From Nostoc sp. TCL240-02 (lineage in GTDB: Bacteria > Cyanobacteriota > Cyanobacteriia > Cyanobacteriales > Nostocaceae), in NCBI RefSeq assembly GCF_013343235.1, contig NZ_CP040094.1:7311001-7375000 (forward strand): a stretch of DNA of 64,000 bases, given 5' to 3'. Below are positions 1 to 6,982 of the stretch, one piece after another; within the stretch, counting starts at the first letter, position 1; each line of letters starts with the position of its first letter. The position numbers and the translations under genes are program-made. The notes beneath the pieces were generated by a model. It had not been told where the DNA came from. It was given only the letters and a program-made list of their open reading frames with translations, and made no database searches.

Positions 1-204
1 GACCATACCACGCGAGAATGTCGCATCTACTCAGATCGTCCTCGGTTCTGCCGCGTGGAATCAGAAGTATTTCAAGATATGTATGGGGTTGAACCTGAAG
101 AAGTCAACGATTTTGCTATTGACTGCTGTCGCCAGCAAATAGAAGGAGTATACGGCGATCGCAGCTTAGAAATACTACGCTTCGATAAAGCTATTGGGCT
201 GTAA
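1..204 (+). CDS. YkgJ-family cysteine-cluster protein, C-terminal part
   Basis: The open frame enters from the left edge and ends at TAA 202-204; 67 residues are visible. It is rich in Cys and Arg (TTRECRIYSDRPRFCRVE near the start, then DCCRQQIEGVYG) and matches the C-terminal half of YkgJ/Fe-S-oxidoreductase-like cysteine-cluster proteins (CxxCxxxCC family) conserved in cyanobacteria, as I remember them. These proteins are thought to bind zinc or an Fe-S centre and their reaction is unknown. The first cysteine cluster should lie outside the window. The following gene is 126 bp downstream on the same strand. Confidence 0.72.
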   Translation, partial: DHTTRECRIYSDRPRFCRVESEVFQDMYGVEPEEVNDFAIDCCRQQIEGVYGDRSLEILRFDKAIGL

Positions 205-330
205 AGAGGATCTTAGGACACAAAAACACCCCATAATTTTTTGTCTCCATTTATGTAGTTGCAATTTATTACAACAATCTGAGAATATGATAGAAATATG
301 AAAACAACCTAGCAACCAAAACTACTGCTT

Positions 331-759
331 GTGAAACTTGACTCTGCACCTTTGGAGATTTCTGGCATAGCTCAGACTGAGATCGAGCTAGAACTGAGAG
401 ACAGCACTGATTTTAACTTAACTCCTGCGATCGCCCAGCCAGTTCAGCCTGTAGTTGCCAAGAGTCCTCAAAAGCAGCAATCAGTGTTAGTAGTTTTTGG
501 TACAACTTTTATAACCATTTTTCTAGCAGAGATTGGAGATAAGACTCAGCTATCAACCCTATTAATGAGTGCAGAATCTCATTCGCCTTGGGTGGTATTT
601 ATCGGATCGGCGGCGGCGCTAATAACCACCAGCTTATTAGGTGTGCTTTTAGGTAGTTGGATGGCTAGCCGACTCAGCCCAAAAACTATAGAAAAGTCAT
701 CTGGTGTGATGTTGTTGGTAATTTCCCTAATGCTATTTTGGGATGTCATTAGTCATTAG
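331..759 (+). CDS. Half-size GDT1/TMEM165 (UPF0016) family transporter, first of pair
   Basis: A 142-residue membrane protein from a GTG start. After a 50-residue polar N-terminal extension it carries the family signature FLAEIGDKTQLSTLL (the ExGDK(T/S) motif, about residues 63-77) and three hydrophobic segments. Full-length GDT1 proteins contain two copies of this unit and export Mn2+ or exchange Ca2+/H+; in cyanobacteria the family is implicated in manganese homeostasis. Here the two halves are separate adjacent genes, so a heterodimer is likely. The long N-terminus is unusual for a half-size member and may mean that the true start is further downstream. The family is clear; the transported ion is inferred. 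Confidence 0.85.
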   Translation: MKLDSAPLEISGIAQTEIELELRDSTDFNLTPAIAQPVQPVVAKSPQKQQSVLVVFGTTFITIFLAEIGDKTQLSTLLMSAESHSPWVVFIGSAAALITTSLLGVLLGSWMASRLSPKTIEKSSGVMLLVISLMLFWDVISH

Positions 760-797
760 AAAAACTTCCCAATTCCCAATTCCCAATTCCCCTTAAT
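760..797. repeat. Short tandem repeat (AATTCCC units) between the GDT1 halves
   Basis: Between the two half-transporter genes lie at least three tandem copies of the heptamer CAATTCC, ending just before the next start codon. This is the short tandemly repeated repetitive (STRR) type common in filamentous cyanobacteria. The array fills almost the whole spacer. Confidence 0.8.
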
Positions 798-800
798 AAT

Positions 801-1103
801 ATGGATTGGCATCTTTTAGGACTGAGCTTTATTACAGTTTTTTTATCAGAATTAGGTGACAAAAGTCAGCTAGCAGCGATCGCACTTTCAGGACGTTCTA
901 ATTCTCCGCGTGCAGTATTTTTTGGTGCAGCAGGCGCATTGCTGTTGACAAGCCTGTTAGGAGCATTAGCAGGGGGAGCAGTAGCCGAATTATTACCTAC
1001 ACGTTTGTTAAAAGCGATCGCTGCGATCGGATTTGCCATCCTTGCAGCACGCCTGCTGTTATTTAACAATGAACCATCGGCGGATTCTGAAGAAACACCA
1101 TGA
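801..1103 (+). CDS. Half-size GDT1/TMEM165 (UPF0016) family transporter, second of pair
   Basis: A 100-residue membrane protein with the signature FLSELGDKSQLAAIAL at residues 14-29 and three hydrophobic helices, which is the usual size for one half of a GDT1 protein. It lies 41 bp downstream of the first half in the same direction, so the two are probably co-transcribed and probably assemble as a heterodimer forming one Mn2+/Ca2+ exchanger. The acidic residues of the ExGDK motif needed for ion binding are intact in both partners. The polar C-terminus (PSADSEETP) is probably an exposed tail. Confidence 0.87.
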   Translation: MDWHLLGLSFITVFLSELGDKSQLAAIALSGRSNSPRAVFFGAAGALLLTSLLGALAGGAVAELLPTRLLKAIAAIGFAILAARLLLFNNEPSADSEETP

Positions 1104-1120
1104 GAAAGGACTCAGAAGAG

Positions 1121-1236
1121 AGAATTCAGAAGACCTACCCATGAAGGGATGGTGTTAAAACGCCACCGGAGTTTAATTCATACTGACTCCTGTTAGCGGA
1201 TAGCTAAGGTTTAGCCCATTCTAACTTCTGAATTCT
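1121..1236. repeat. Intergenic element bounded by 12-bp inverted repeats
   Basis: AGAATTCAGAAG at 1121-1132 recurs as its reverse complement at 1225-1236, enclosing about 92 bp of non-coding DNA. It fills the gap between two convergent genes. It could be a small dispersed repeat or could form a long hairpin acting as a bidirectional transcription barrier. I see no coding content. Confidence 0.45.
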
Positions 1237-1239
1237 TCT

Positions 1240-2166
1240 TTACAAAACTTCCCAAGCCGTTCCTTTGTAGCCGTATTGGAAAATTTCGGGATGCAAAATT
1301 TCAGCCAAAATTTCGAGAGAATCTACCAGTCGTGGCCCTGGACGATTAAAGTAAGAATTGCCATCAGTGATGTAGACCCTACCAGCTTGCGTAGCGTGTA
1401 GTTTTTCCCACTCTGGACGTTGAGTTAATAATTTGGCTTCTTGGCGAGTACGATTTAAATCAAAGCCACAAGGCATAAAAACAATTACATCTGGATTAGT
1501 TGTTAATAGTGTTTCCCACGGCAAGATAGGAGAAGGCTGACCTGTATAACAAAATAGAGACTGTCCTCCTGCCAAGTTAACTAATTCAGGAATCCAATTG
1601 GCGGCAACCATTAAAGGATCAGTCCACTCAATACAGGCAACAGTCGGCTGTTCATTTAAAGAAAGTCCTTGGACTCTTTGCTGACAAATTTTGACACGAG
1701 CTTCTAAGTTTTCTAAGACTTTTACCGAATCTACCTCAAAAGCGTGGCTGACTCGCTCAATATCAGCCCAAACGTCTTGGAGAATATTGGGTTGTAAAGA
1801 AATAATCTGCGGTTTACTGTCAATGAGTGTGGCGACTGCCTTTTCAACTTCGTGTAAGCTGACAGCACAAACATCACACTGGTCTTGAGTGAGAATGTGA
1901 GTAGGCTGCAACCGCTCTAAAACATCAATTTTTATTTCATAAATACTGAGAGCAGATTGTAACAAATTATTTACATCATCGTTAATTTGGCTGCTGGAGG
2001 CATTGGAGTCTAAGCGTGCTTGAGTACAAACGGGGCGATTGAGGATTTCTGGAGGATAATCGCATTCGTGCGATCGCCCCACAATAGCATTAACCAATCC
2101 TAGTGCCGCTAAAATCTCTGTTCCACCGGGAATTAGGGAAACAATTCTCACGTTACTAACCGTCAT
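1240..2166 (-). CDS. BtuF-like cobalamin-binding protein
   Basis: A 308-residue protein of the periplasmic-binding-protein-like class III (BtuF/FecB) fold. The N-terminal RIVSLIPGGTEILAALG and the RSHECDYP segment are typical of cobalamin-binding proteins; residues ALLVGGQ-like (NLAGGQSLF) and the C-terminal FNRPGPRLVDSLEIL are also characteristic. No signal peptide is visible, as is often seen for this subgroup in cyanobacteria, so it may be cytoplasmic or exported by another route. The start is supported by a GGAGGTGGAGCT Shine-Dalgarno region just before ATG. No BtuC/BtuD genes are next to it. It presumably binds vitamin B12 or related corrinoids; this is inferred from family. Confidence 0.8.
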   Translation of the reverse strand: MTVSNVRIVSLIPGGTEILAALGLVNAIVGRSHECDYPPEILNRPVCTQARLDSNASSSQINDDVNNLLQSALSIYEIKIDVLERLQPTHILTQDQCDVCAVSLHEVEKAVATLIDSKPQIISLQPNILQDVWADIERVSHAFEVDSVKVLENLEARVKICQQRVQGLSLNEQPTVACIEWTDPLMVAANWIPELVNLAGGQSLFCYTGQPSPILPWETLLTTNPDVIVFMPCGFDLNRTRQEAKLLTQRPEWEKLHATQAGRVYITDGNSYFNRPGPRLVDSLEILAEILHPEIFQYGYKGTAWEVL

Positions 2167-2459
2167 AGCTCCACCTCCATAAAAGCTCGCATTACCTTAA
2201 TATTCTCAAAATTTTAGTCATTAAGTATCTTTCTCTAGGGGAATCAACTGTGTTTTGGTAATCATATCGATTATCTGTGAAGTTGCTCCAGAACTTAGGG
2301 CTTATGCCCATTGCCTCAGCAAGCTTGATTTTGTACAGTTCCAAAAAAATGAATTAACATTAACACTAACCAACAAATTGGCTTACAGCCCTTTTCAAGT
2401 AATTAAACTACACCACTTCCTACTTCCCAAATCAAAACACTGTACTACTTAATATTTGA

Positions 2460-2709
2460 GTGAAATTACTTGATAGTAGATTTCCTGTAAATGCTAATTA
2501 TCCCCTGGCAAAAATTACTGGCATGAAGTAATAAAAGTGATTAGCAAAATCTAGTTTGGAACTCGTTATCCAGAATCAGAAAAATTTGATTATAAAAAAT
2601 ATACTTTCCGGTTATGAAAAACCATACCAAGTAATTGTAGTTATACAAAGACGGTTCTACTTTTTGCGTAGAACTGGAAGGCAAAATTATTTCTTCTTGA
2701 GGTCAAGTA
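2460..2709 (+). pseudogene. Decayed PAS domain upstream of the 2710 histidine kinase
   Basis: Reading through stops recovers a PAS domain. Frame 3 (2484-2637) gives NANYPLAKITGMK, then stops at 2529, 2532 and 2538, then SSLELVIQNQKN and NILSGYEKPYQVI. After a frame change the kinase frame gives KDGSTFCVELEGKIISS, a TGA at 2698-2700, then GQVMQVVSARDITE. Together these form a recognisable PAS/PAC module with at least four stops and one frameshift. The downstream kinase reading frame begins in the last strand of this domain, so the ancestral gene was longer at its 5' end. Confidence 0.75.
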
Positions 2710-4926
2710 ATGCAGGTGGTGTCAGCTAGAGATATTACAGAGCAAAATCAGTCCCAAGAGGCTTTACAAATCAGAGAAAATAGTAGTCGAAAACAAAGCC
2801 AGACATTAGTACAACTGGCAAGAAGCAAGACATTTCAACAAGGCAATCTTAATGCAGTATTGAGAGAGATCACAGAAACTGCTGCTCAGACCCTCTTAGT
2901 CAAACGAGTTGGGGTGTGGTTATATAATGAAGAACGCTCAAAAATTGAATGCATCGATTTATATGATGTAAACACTAAGGAGCATAGCTTTGGTAACTCG
3001 CTTTCACAAGAAAATTATCCAGCTTATTTCCAGGCATTAGAAGAAGAACGTACCATTACCGCAAATGATGCCAGAAATGATATAAGAACCCAAGAATTAT
3101 CCGAGCCTTATCTTTGTGTTTTAGGCATCACATCCCTATTGGATGCACCCATTTGGCTAGAGGGTCGTTTAGTAGGCGTAGTATGCCATGAACATATAGG
3201 TGAACTTCGTCAATGGACTTTAGAAGAAGAAACTTTTGCTGGCTCGATTGCAGATTTCGTGACTTTGGCTATAGAAGCAAGCGAGCGAAACATGGTACAG
3301 GAAGCACTGCGACAGAGTGAGGCGAAATTTCGGGCAATTTTTGAACGTTCTTCTATTGGTATTGGACTTATAGATATGAAAGCGCAGATAGTCGATACTA
3401 ATCCGGTAATGTGCGAAATTTTAGGATACAGCCGAGAAGAACTACACGCCAAGCGCTTTACAGATTACATTTCCACGCAAAAGGGGGATTTAAAACTTTA
3501 CAAACAACTGGTGTCAGAAATTGGCAAAAACTCAGGGAAAACTTCAAGGTTCGACTTCCAAGTCTCCGAACTTGAAGAACAGGCTGTCGATAAACATCGT
3601 ATTGAGATGGAAAGACGCTGCTTACATAAAGATGGTAGCCTAGTTTGGACTCATATCTCTGTTTCTGTTATACCAGACAGCAATGGTGAACCTGAGTTTT
3701 TTCTAGCGATGATTGAGGATATTACTGAACGCAAGGAAACAGAATTGAAACTACGTGCCTCTCAAGAAGCAGCAGAAGCTGCTAGTCGGGCAAAAAGTGA
3801 ATTTTTAGCAACCATGAGCCACGAGTTGCGAACACCTCTTAATGCGATTATGGGCTTATCACAGTTGCTGCAACAAGAAGTAGTTGGCTCTCTCAATGAA
3901 AAGCAGAACGAATATGTAAGTTGTATATATAGTAGTGGTGAGCATTTGCTGGCGCTGATTAACGATATTCTTGATTTATCGAAGGTAGAAGCAGGCAAAG
4001 AAGAACTGTTACTGTCACCTTTACCAGTATCAGATTTATGTAATTATGCCATTTGGACAGTGCGCGATCGCGCCTCAGAAAAGGGGTTAAAACTCACTTA
4101 CACAATTGACCTACAAGAGGATATTTGTATTGCTGATGAGCGACGCATCAAGCAAATGCTACTCAATCTGCTCACCAATGCCATTAAATTTACTCCAGCC
4201 GGTGATGTATCGCTGGTAGTAAAAAAAGTACCTCAAGGAATAACCTTTACAGTTTCAGATACTGGAATTGGTATAGACCCAAATCAGTTTCAATTTCTAT
4301 TTGAACCATTTAAACAGCTTGATAGCCAATTAAATCGGCAGTATGAAGGCACTGGGTTAGGTTTAGCTTTAACACGCAAATTAGCGCGTTTGCATGGTGG
4401 AGATTTAACTGTTACATCGACATTAGGAGAAGGCAGTCAGTTCACTTTGTTTCTGCCAAATCCAGTACTTTCGAAAGCAGTCGACAATGAAAAAAATGAG
4501 GAATATCAGGGAGATGAGGGAGAAGAGTTTACTTTATCCTCCTCCTCAGACATACCCAAAAATAAAACTATTTTACTTATAGAAGAAGAGGAAAAAACTG
4601 CAATAGTTTTGCAAGACTATCTTCAGTCAATTGGCTATAAAGTCAAGTGGATAAATAATGAAAATGATTTTTTGAAACAAGTGCAAAACCTCCAACCAGA
4701 TTTAGTTTTTTTTGATTTCCAGCTAACTAAAAAAACTAGTATCTTAAATTTGCTAAACCTCCTTAGACAAAAGCCTTCTTGGAAAGATACGCCAATTGTA
4801 ATAATGACCTTGAGCGAACCTATAGAAAAAGAAATTAACAAGTTACCAGGTAGTGTTAATGACTATCTGATTAAGCCAATCCGCACAGTCCAGCTAGAGT
4901 CATTACTGATGCGATATTTGAGCTAA
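2710..4926 (+). CDS. Hybrid histidine kinase (GAF-PAS-HisKA-HATPase-REC), 5'-truncated
   Basis: A 738-residue kinase. Order: tail of a PAC motif (MQVVSARDITEQ, 1-12), GAF (about 45-190), PAS with PAC (about 205-345, ending in IEDITERKE), HisKA with phospho-acceptor His in FLATMSHELRTPLNAIMG (about 365-380), HATPase with N box LLNLLTNAIKFT (about 485), DTGIGI, and G2 box GTGLGLAL (about 547), then a degenerate receiver domain (from about 617). In the receiver the acidic pocket is EEEE rather than DD, but a candidate phospho-Asp (VFFDFQ) and Lys (YLIKPI) remain. The frame starts inside a PAS domain decayed by stops upstream, so the gene is either a truncated but still functional kinase or an early pseudogene. 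The start codon has no convincing ribosome binding site. No partner regulator is adjacent. Confidence 0.8.
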   Translation: MQVVSARDITEQNQSQEALQIRENSSRKQSQTLVQLARSKTFQQGNLNAVLREITETAAQTLLVKRVGVWLYNEERSKIECIDLYDVNTKEHSFGNSLSQENYPAYFQALEEERTITANDARNDIRTQELSEPYLCVLGITSLLDAPIWLEGRLVGVVCHEHIGELRQWTLEEETFAGSIADFVTLAIEASERNMVQEALRQSEAKFRAIFERSSIGIGLIDMKAQIVDTNPVMCEILGYSREELHAKRFTDYISTQKGDLKLYKQLVSEIGKNSGKTSRFDFQVSELEEQAVDKHRIEMERRCLHKDGSLVWTHISVSVIPDSNGEPEFFLAMIEDITERKETELKLRASQEAAEAASRAKSEFLATMSHELRTPLNAIMGLSQLLQQEVVGSLNEKQNEYVSCIYSSGEHLLALINDILDLSKVEAGKEELLLSPLPVSDLCNYAIWTVRDRASEKGLKLTYTIDLQEDICIADERRIKQMLLNLLTNAIKFTPAGDVSLVVKKVPQGITFTVSDTGIGIDPNQFQFLFEPFKQLDSQLNRQYEGTGLGLALTRKLARLHGGDLTVTSTLGEGSQFTLFLPNPVLSKAVDNEKNEEYQGDEGEEFTLSSSSDIPKNKTILLIEEEEKTAIVLQDYLQSIGYKVKWINNENDFLKQVQNLQPDLVFFDFQLTKKTSILNLLNLLRQKPSWKDTPIVIMTLSEPIEKEINKLPGSVNDYLIKPIRTVQLESLLMRYLS

Positions 4927-4954
4927 TTTTACTATAAAGGTTCTTGTTTATTGG

Positions 4955-5237
4955 TTAGGTCATTTCCAGAAATGTTGAATGCTGATATAAAACTGCAAGC
5001 CTTTCTATCTTGGCAGTTTGATCTTCCAAGTATCTAATTCTGGCAGTACCAACAGCTTTTTTATTTAAATAAGCAATCAAATGCTCAGATATTGCATCTT
5101 TGCCATCAAATTCTAAAGCAGGATATACCTAAAGCAGGATATACATTTTGTTCATCTTAAAAAACTACTTGTCTAATTGCTTTAATTGCAGGAAAATCTT
5201 GAGAAATCTCAGCAACTTTTATAGATAAATTACTCAT
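4955..5237 (-). pseudogene. GNAT N-acetyltransferase pseudogene
   Basis: On the minus strand from ATG 5237 the frame reads MSNLSIKVAEISQDFPAIKA, then IRQVVF, a premature TAA, DEQNVYPAL, then a 16-bp tandem duplication (5113-5128 and 5129-5144, CTAAAGCAGGATATAC on the plus strand) that shifts the frame. It continues as EFDGKDAISEHLIAYL, KKAVGTARIRYLEDQ and AKIERLAVL and stops at 4955. This matches the N-terminal half of an ElaA-like GNAT acetyltransferase; the acetyl-CoA-binding second half is missing after RLAVL. Three independent lesions (stop, duplication, C-terminal loss) make it a clear pseudogene. Confidence 0.78.
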
Positions 5238-6041
5238 CAAACTCTTTCTGTTGTTAAATTATAAACTAATTAGAATATATGACAATATACTTAGAATAGT
5301 GAGATTTTGCCTTAGAATCTCACCTGAACTAGCTTAGAAAAAACAGGATTGTTTTTTGTATTATAGGATCATAGTGTCAGGACTAAATTTAGCTTATTTG
5401 TAGCTAAATTTAGGCATTTGTCTACTTTTTATGAGTAAAATTGAATTGAATTTTATGGGTCTAAATGTAGATTTTAGATCACTTCTCTCTGAAAAATTAT
5501 GTTAGTTCTATATACTCAAAAGTTTGCCATATCTCAATTTAATTGTAAACTCGCTTTACTCACCTTGATGATCCAAGTTGTTTTGGCAGAATCCTTATTT
5601 CTGTGGTTCTGATTAAGTTCATCATTAAGACTTAATTACAATCATTTTGGAATCAAGAATTTTGAAAAAAGCCTTAACCTAAATTTGTACTAACTTTAAC
5701 TCAATCTTTGCCTACGCTGTATGCCTTAGTAAGAAGATTGTGTAGTAGCTATAATAAAATACTGTATTCCAATCGGTTTTTAGATGTATTGCTACCATTA
5801 ACCCAGAGATAGAAGTCAAGCTGGAGGTTCTTAGGAGTTGCTGTTTACTGCATTTAAGGATTGGAGATTCATTGAAACTGCAACTGATCCAATTACATAT
5901 ACTCTGAGCCAAATTCACTGGAGCGTAGACCCCTGATAAGCACAAATGCTGCTTGTGTGGAGGAAACCAGGTGTCTACGCCGACAGCATGACATTTGCAT
6001 ATTTTCTGTGGAGTTTTCTTAACTATTCTTGAGGAGTACAA
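5238..6041. other. Long AT-rich intergenic region, no gene recognised
   Basis: About 800 bp without a convincing gene. Near 5390-5435 there are two close copies of GCTAAATTTAG-like sequence (5385 and 5403 area) that could form a small hairpin. A 109-codon minus-strand frame covering 5712-6041 has no recognisable family content and covers the upstream region of the next gene, so I do not count it as a gene. The end of the region should contain the promoter of the 6042 gene, which has a GAGGAG-like ribosome site (TTGAGGAGTACAA) directly before its ATG. Confidence 0.5.
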
Positions 6042-6542
6042 ATGCTTGAGGCTATCGCTGTTGCTTGGTTATTGCTGTTTTTTGGTGATTTTCTATCTAC
6101 ATTTATTTACCACGTACCCGAGCACGTTTTTGGTAGCCTTCATTTAAAAACGCACCACTCCTGGAAAAAAGACTTCCGTCACTACGCTATTTTGACTTTT
6201 AATCCCCAAGTTCTTTTAGATGGTATCTTAGGAGCTTTACCTTATGTACTCATAGCAGTAGTCTTGTGGTCTTTCTCTCCCATTGGCGTTATTTCGGGAT
6301 TACTGCTTGGTCAGTTTCATGTATGGTGGAGACACATAAGTGTACTTGGTTGGCAAACTCCAAAGCCTATAAATATTTTATGCCAAATTTTATTTGTTAC
6401 TACTCCTGAGAGACACTGGTTACATCATCACAAAACTAATTTAGGTTTCGGTGATATTTTTACATTCTTTGAACAACCTGCACAAATGTGGTTACGCTGG
6501 CTTCGGTTACTCAGACTTCGCTTTCGCTACTCTCGGATCTAA
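6042..6542 (+). CDS. Histidine-box membrane protein, fatty acid hydroxylase/desaturase-like
   Basis: A 166-residue membrane protein with histidine clusters typical of the sterol desaturase/fatty acid hydroxylase superfamily: YHVPEH and LKTHHSW (residues 23-42), FHVWWRH (about 102-108) and RHWLHHHKTNLGFGDIF (about 126-142). These would ligate a di-iron centre at the membrane surface; three hydrophobic stretches separate them. The protein is shorter than usual (250 or more residues) but the C-terminal box resembles that of the family. The substrate is unknown. A strong Shine-Dalgarno (GAGGAG) precedes the ATG and a 40-bp perfect palindrome follows the stop, so it looks like a single-gene transcription unit. 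The C-terminal LRWLRLLRLRFRYSR is strongly basic. Confidence 0.7.
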   Translation: MLEAIAVAWLLLFFGDFLSTFIYHVPEHVFGSLHLKTHHSWKKDFRHYAILTFNPQVLLDGILGALPYVLIAVVLWSFSPIGVISGLLLGQFHVWWRHISVLGWQTPKPINILCQILFVTTPERHWLHHHKTNLGFGDIFTFFEQPAQMWLRWLRLLRLRFRYSRI

Positions 6543-6575
6543 CTGAAGCTACTACTTATCTCAATACTTTTTAAA

Positions 6576-6615
6576 CGTACCAAAAGAAGCTGCGATCGCA
6601 GCTTCTTTTGGTACG
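6576..6615. terminator. 40-bp perfect palindrome centred on a HIP1 octamer
   Basis: The sequence is perfectly self-complementary over 40 bp, centred between 6595 and 6596, with the core GCGATCGC at 6592-6599 and outer arms beginning CGTACCAAAAGAAGC. It starts 33 bp after the stop of the 6042 gene and would form a perfect hairpin in RNA; a short T-rich stretch (TATTTATCTTTT) follows. A role as terminator is inferred from position. Confidence 0.65.
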
Positions 6616-6647
6616 CTATTTATCTTTTCAGAAAAATATATTATCAG

Positions 6648-6675
6648 GTAGGGGCAATTCATAAATTGCCCCTAC
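6648..6675. repeat. GTAGGGGCAATT hairpin repeat
   Basis: GTAGGGGCAATT is followed after a short loop by AATTGCCCCTAC, an inverted repeat. The same arms recur at 14118-14171 with a longer loop, so this is a dispersed hairpin-type repeat. Confidence 0.7.
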
Positions 6676-6982
6676 TGTACGTGGCTTTATGTAAGCCTTA
6701 AAAATAAGCGAGTTACACAAACATAAGTATACCTTTGTAACGAAGTATAAAGGTATTTACTAATGTTCAACTTCACTGTTACATCGCCAATATTTTTGGG
6801 AAAGCTAGTCTTAATTAGTAAATTATTATAGCCCTAAATTTTTATGACAATTCCTCTCTTTTCCAGAGAGGGCGGTTTTGCTCCTGTCTCCTGCCCTGTG
6901 TCTCCTGCGTTCATTAATAAAATTAATCACCCAATTGGCTTGAATGGGGTCAATTTGCAACTTGCTGCTTATGAGGTGTTTT
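6676..6982. other. Intergenic region before the GAF kinase
   Basis: Roughly 300 bp with no gene recognised. Two imperfect copies of TAAGTATACCTTTGTAAC / GAAGTATAAAGGTATTTAC around 6724-6760 form an inverted repeat that could be an operator or weak terminator. The ribosome site of the next gene (ATGAGGTG) lies at the end. Confidence 0.4.

Noticed and set aside
2255..2452. 65-codon plus-strand frame
   Set aside because: It lies in AT-rich DNA just before the decayed PAS domain; no motif or ribosome site.
5712..6041. 109-codon minus-strand frame before the 6042 gene
   Set aside because: No family resemblance, and it covers the leader and ribosome site of a well-supported gene.
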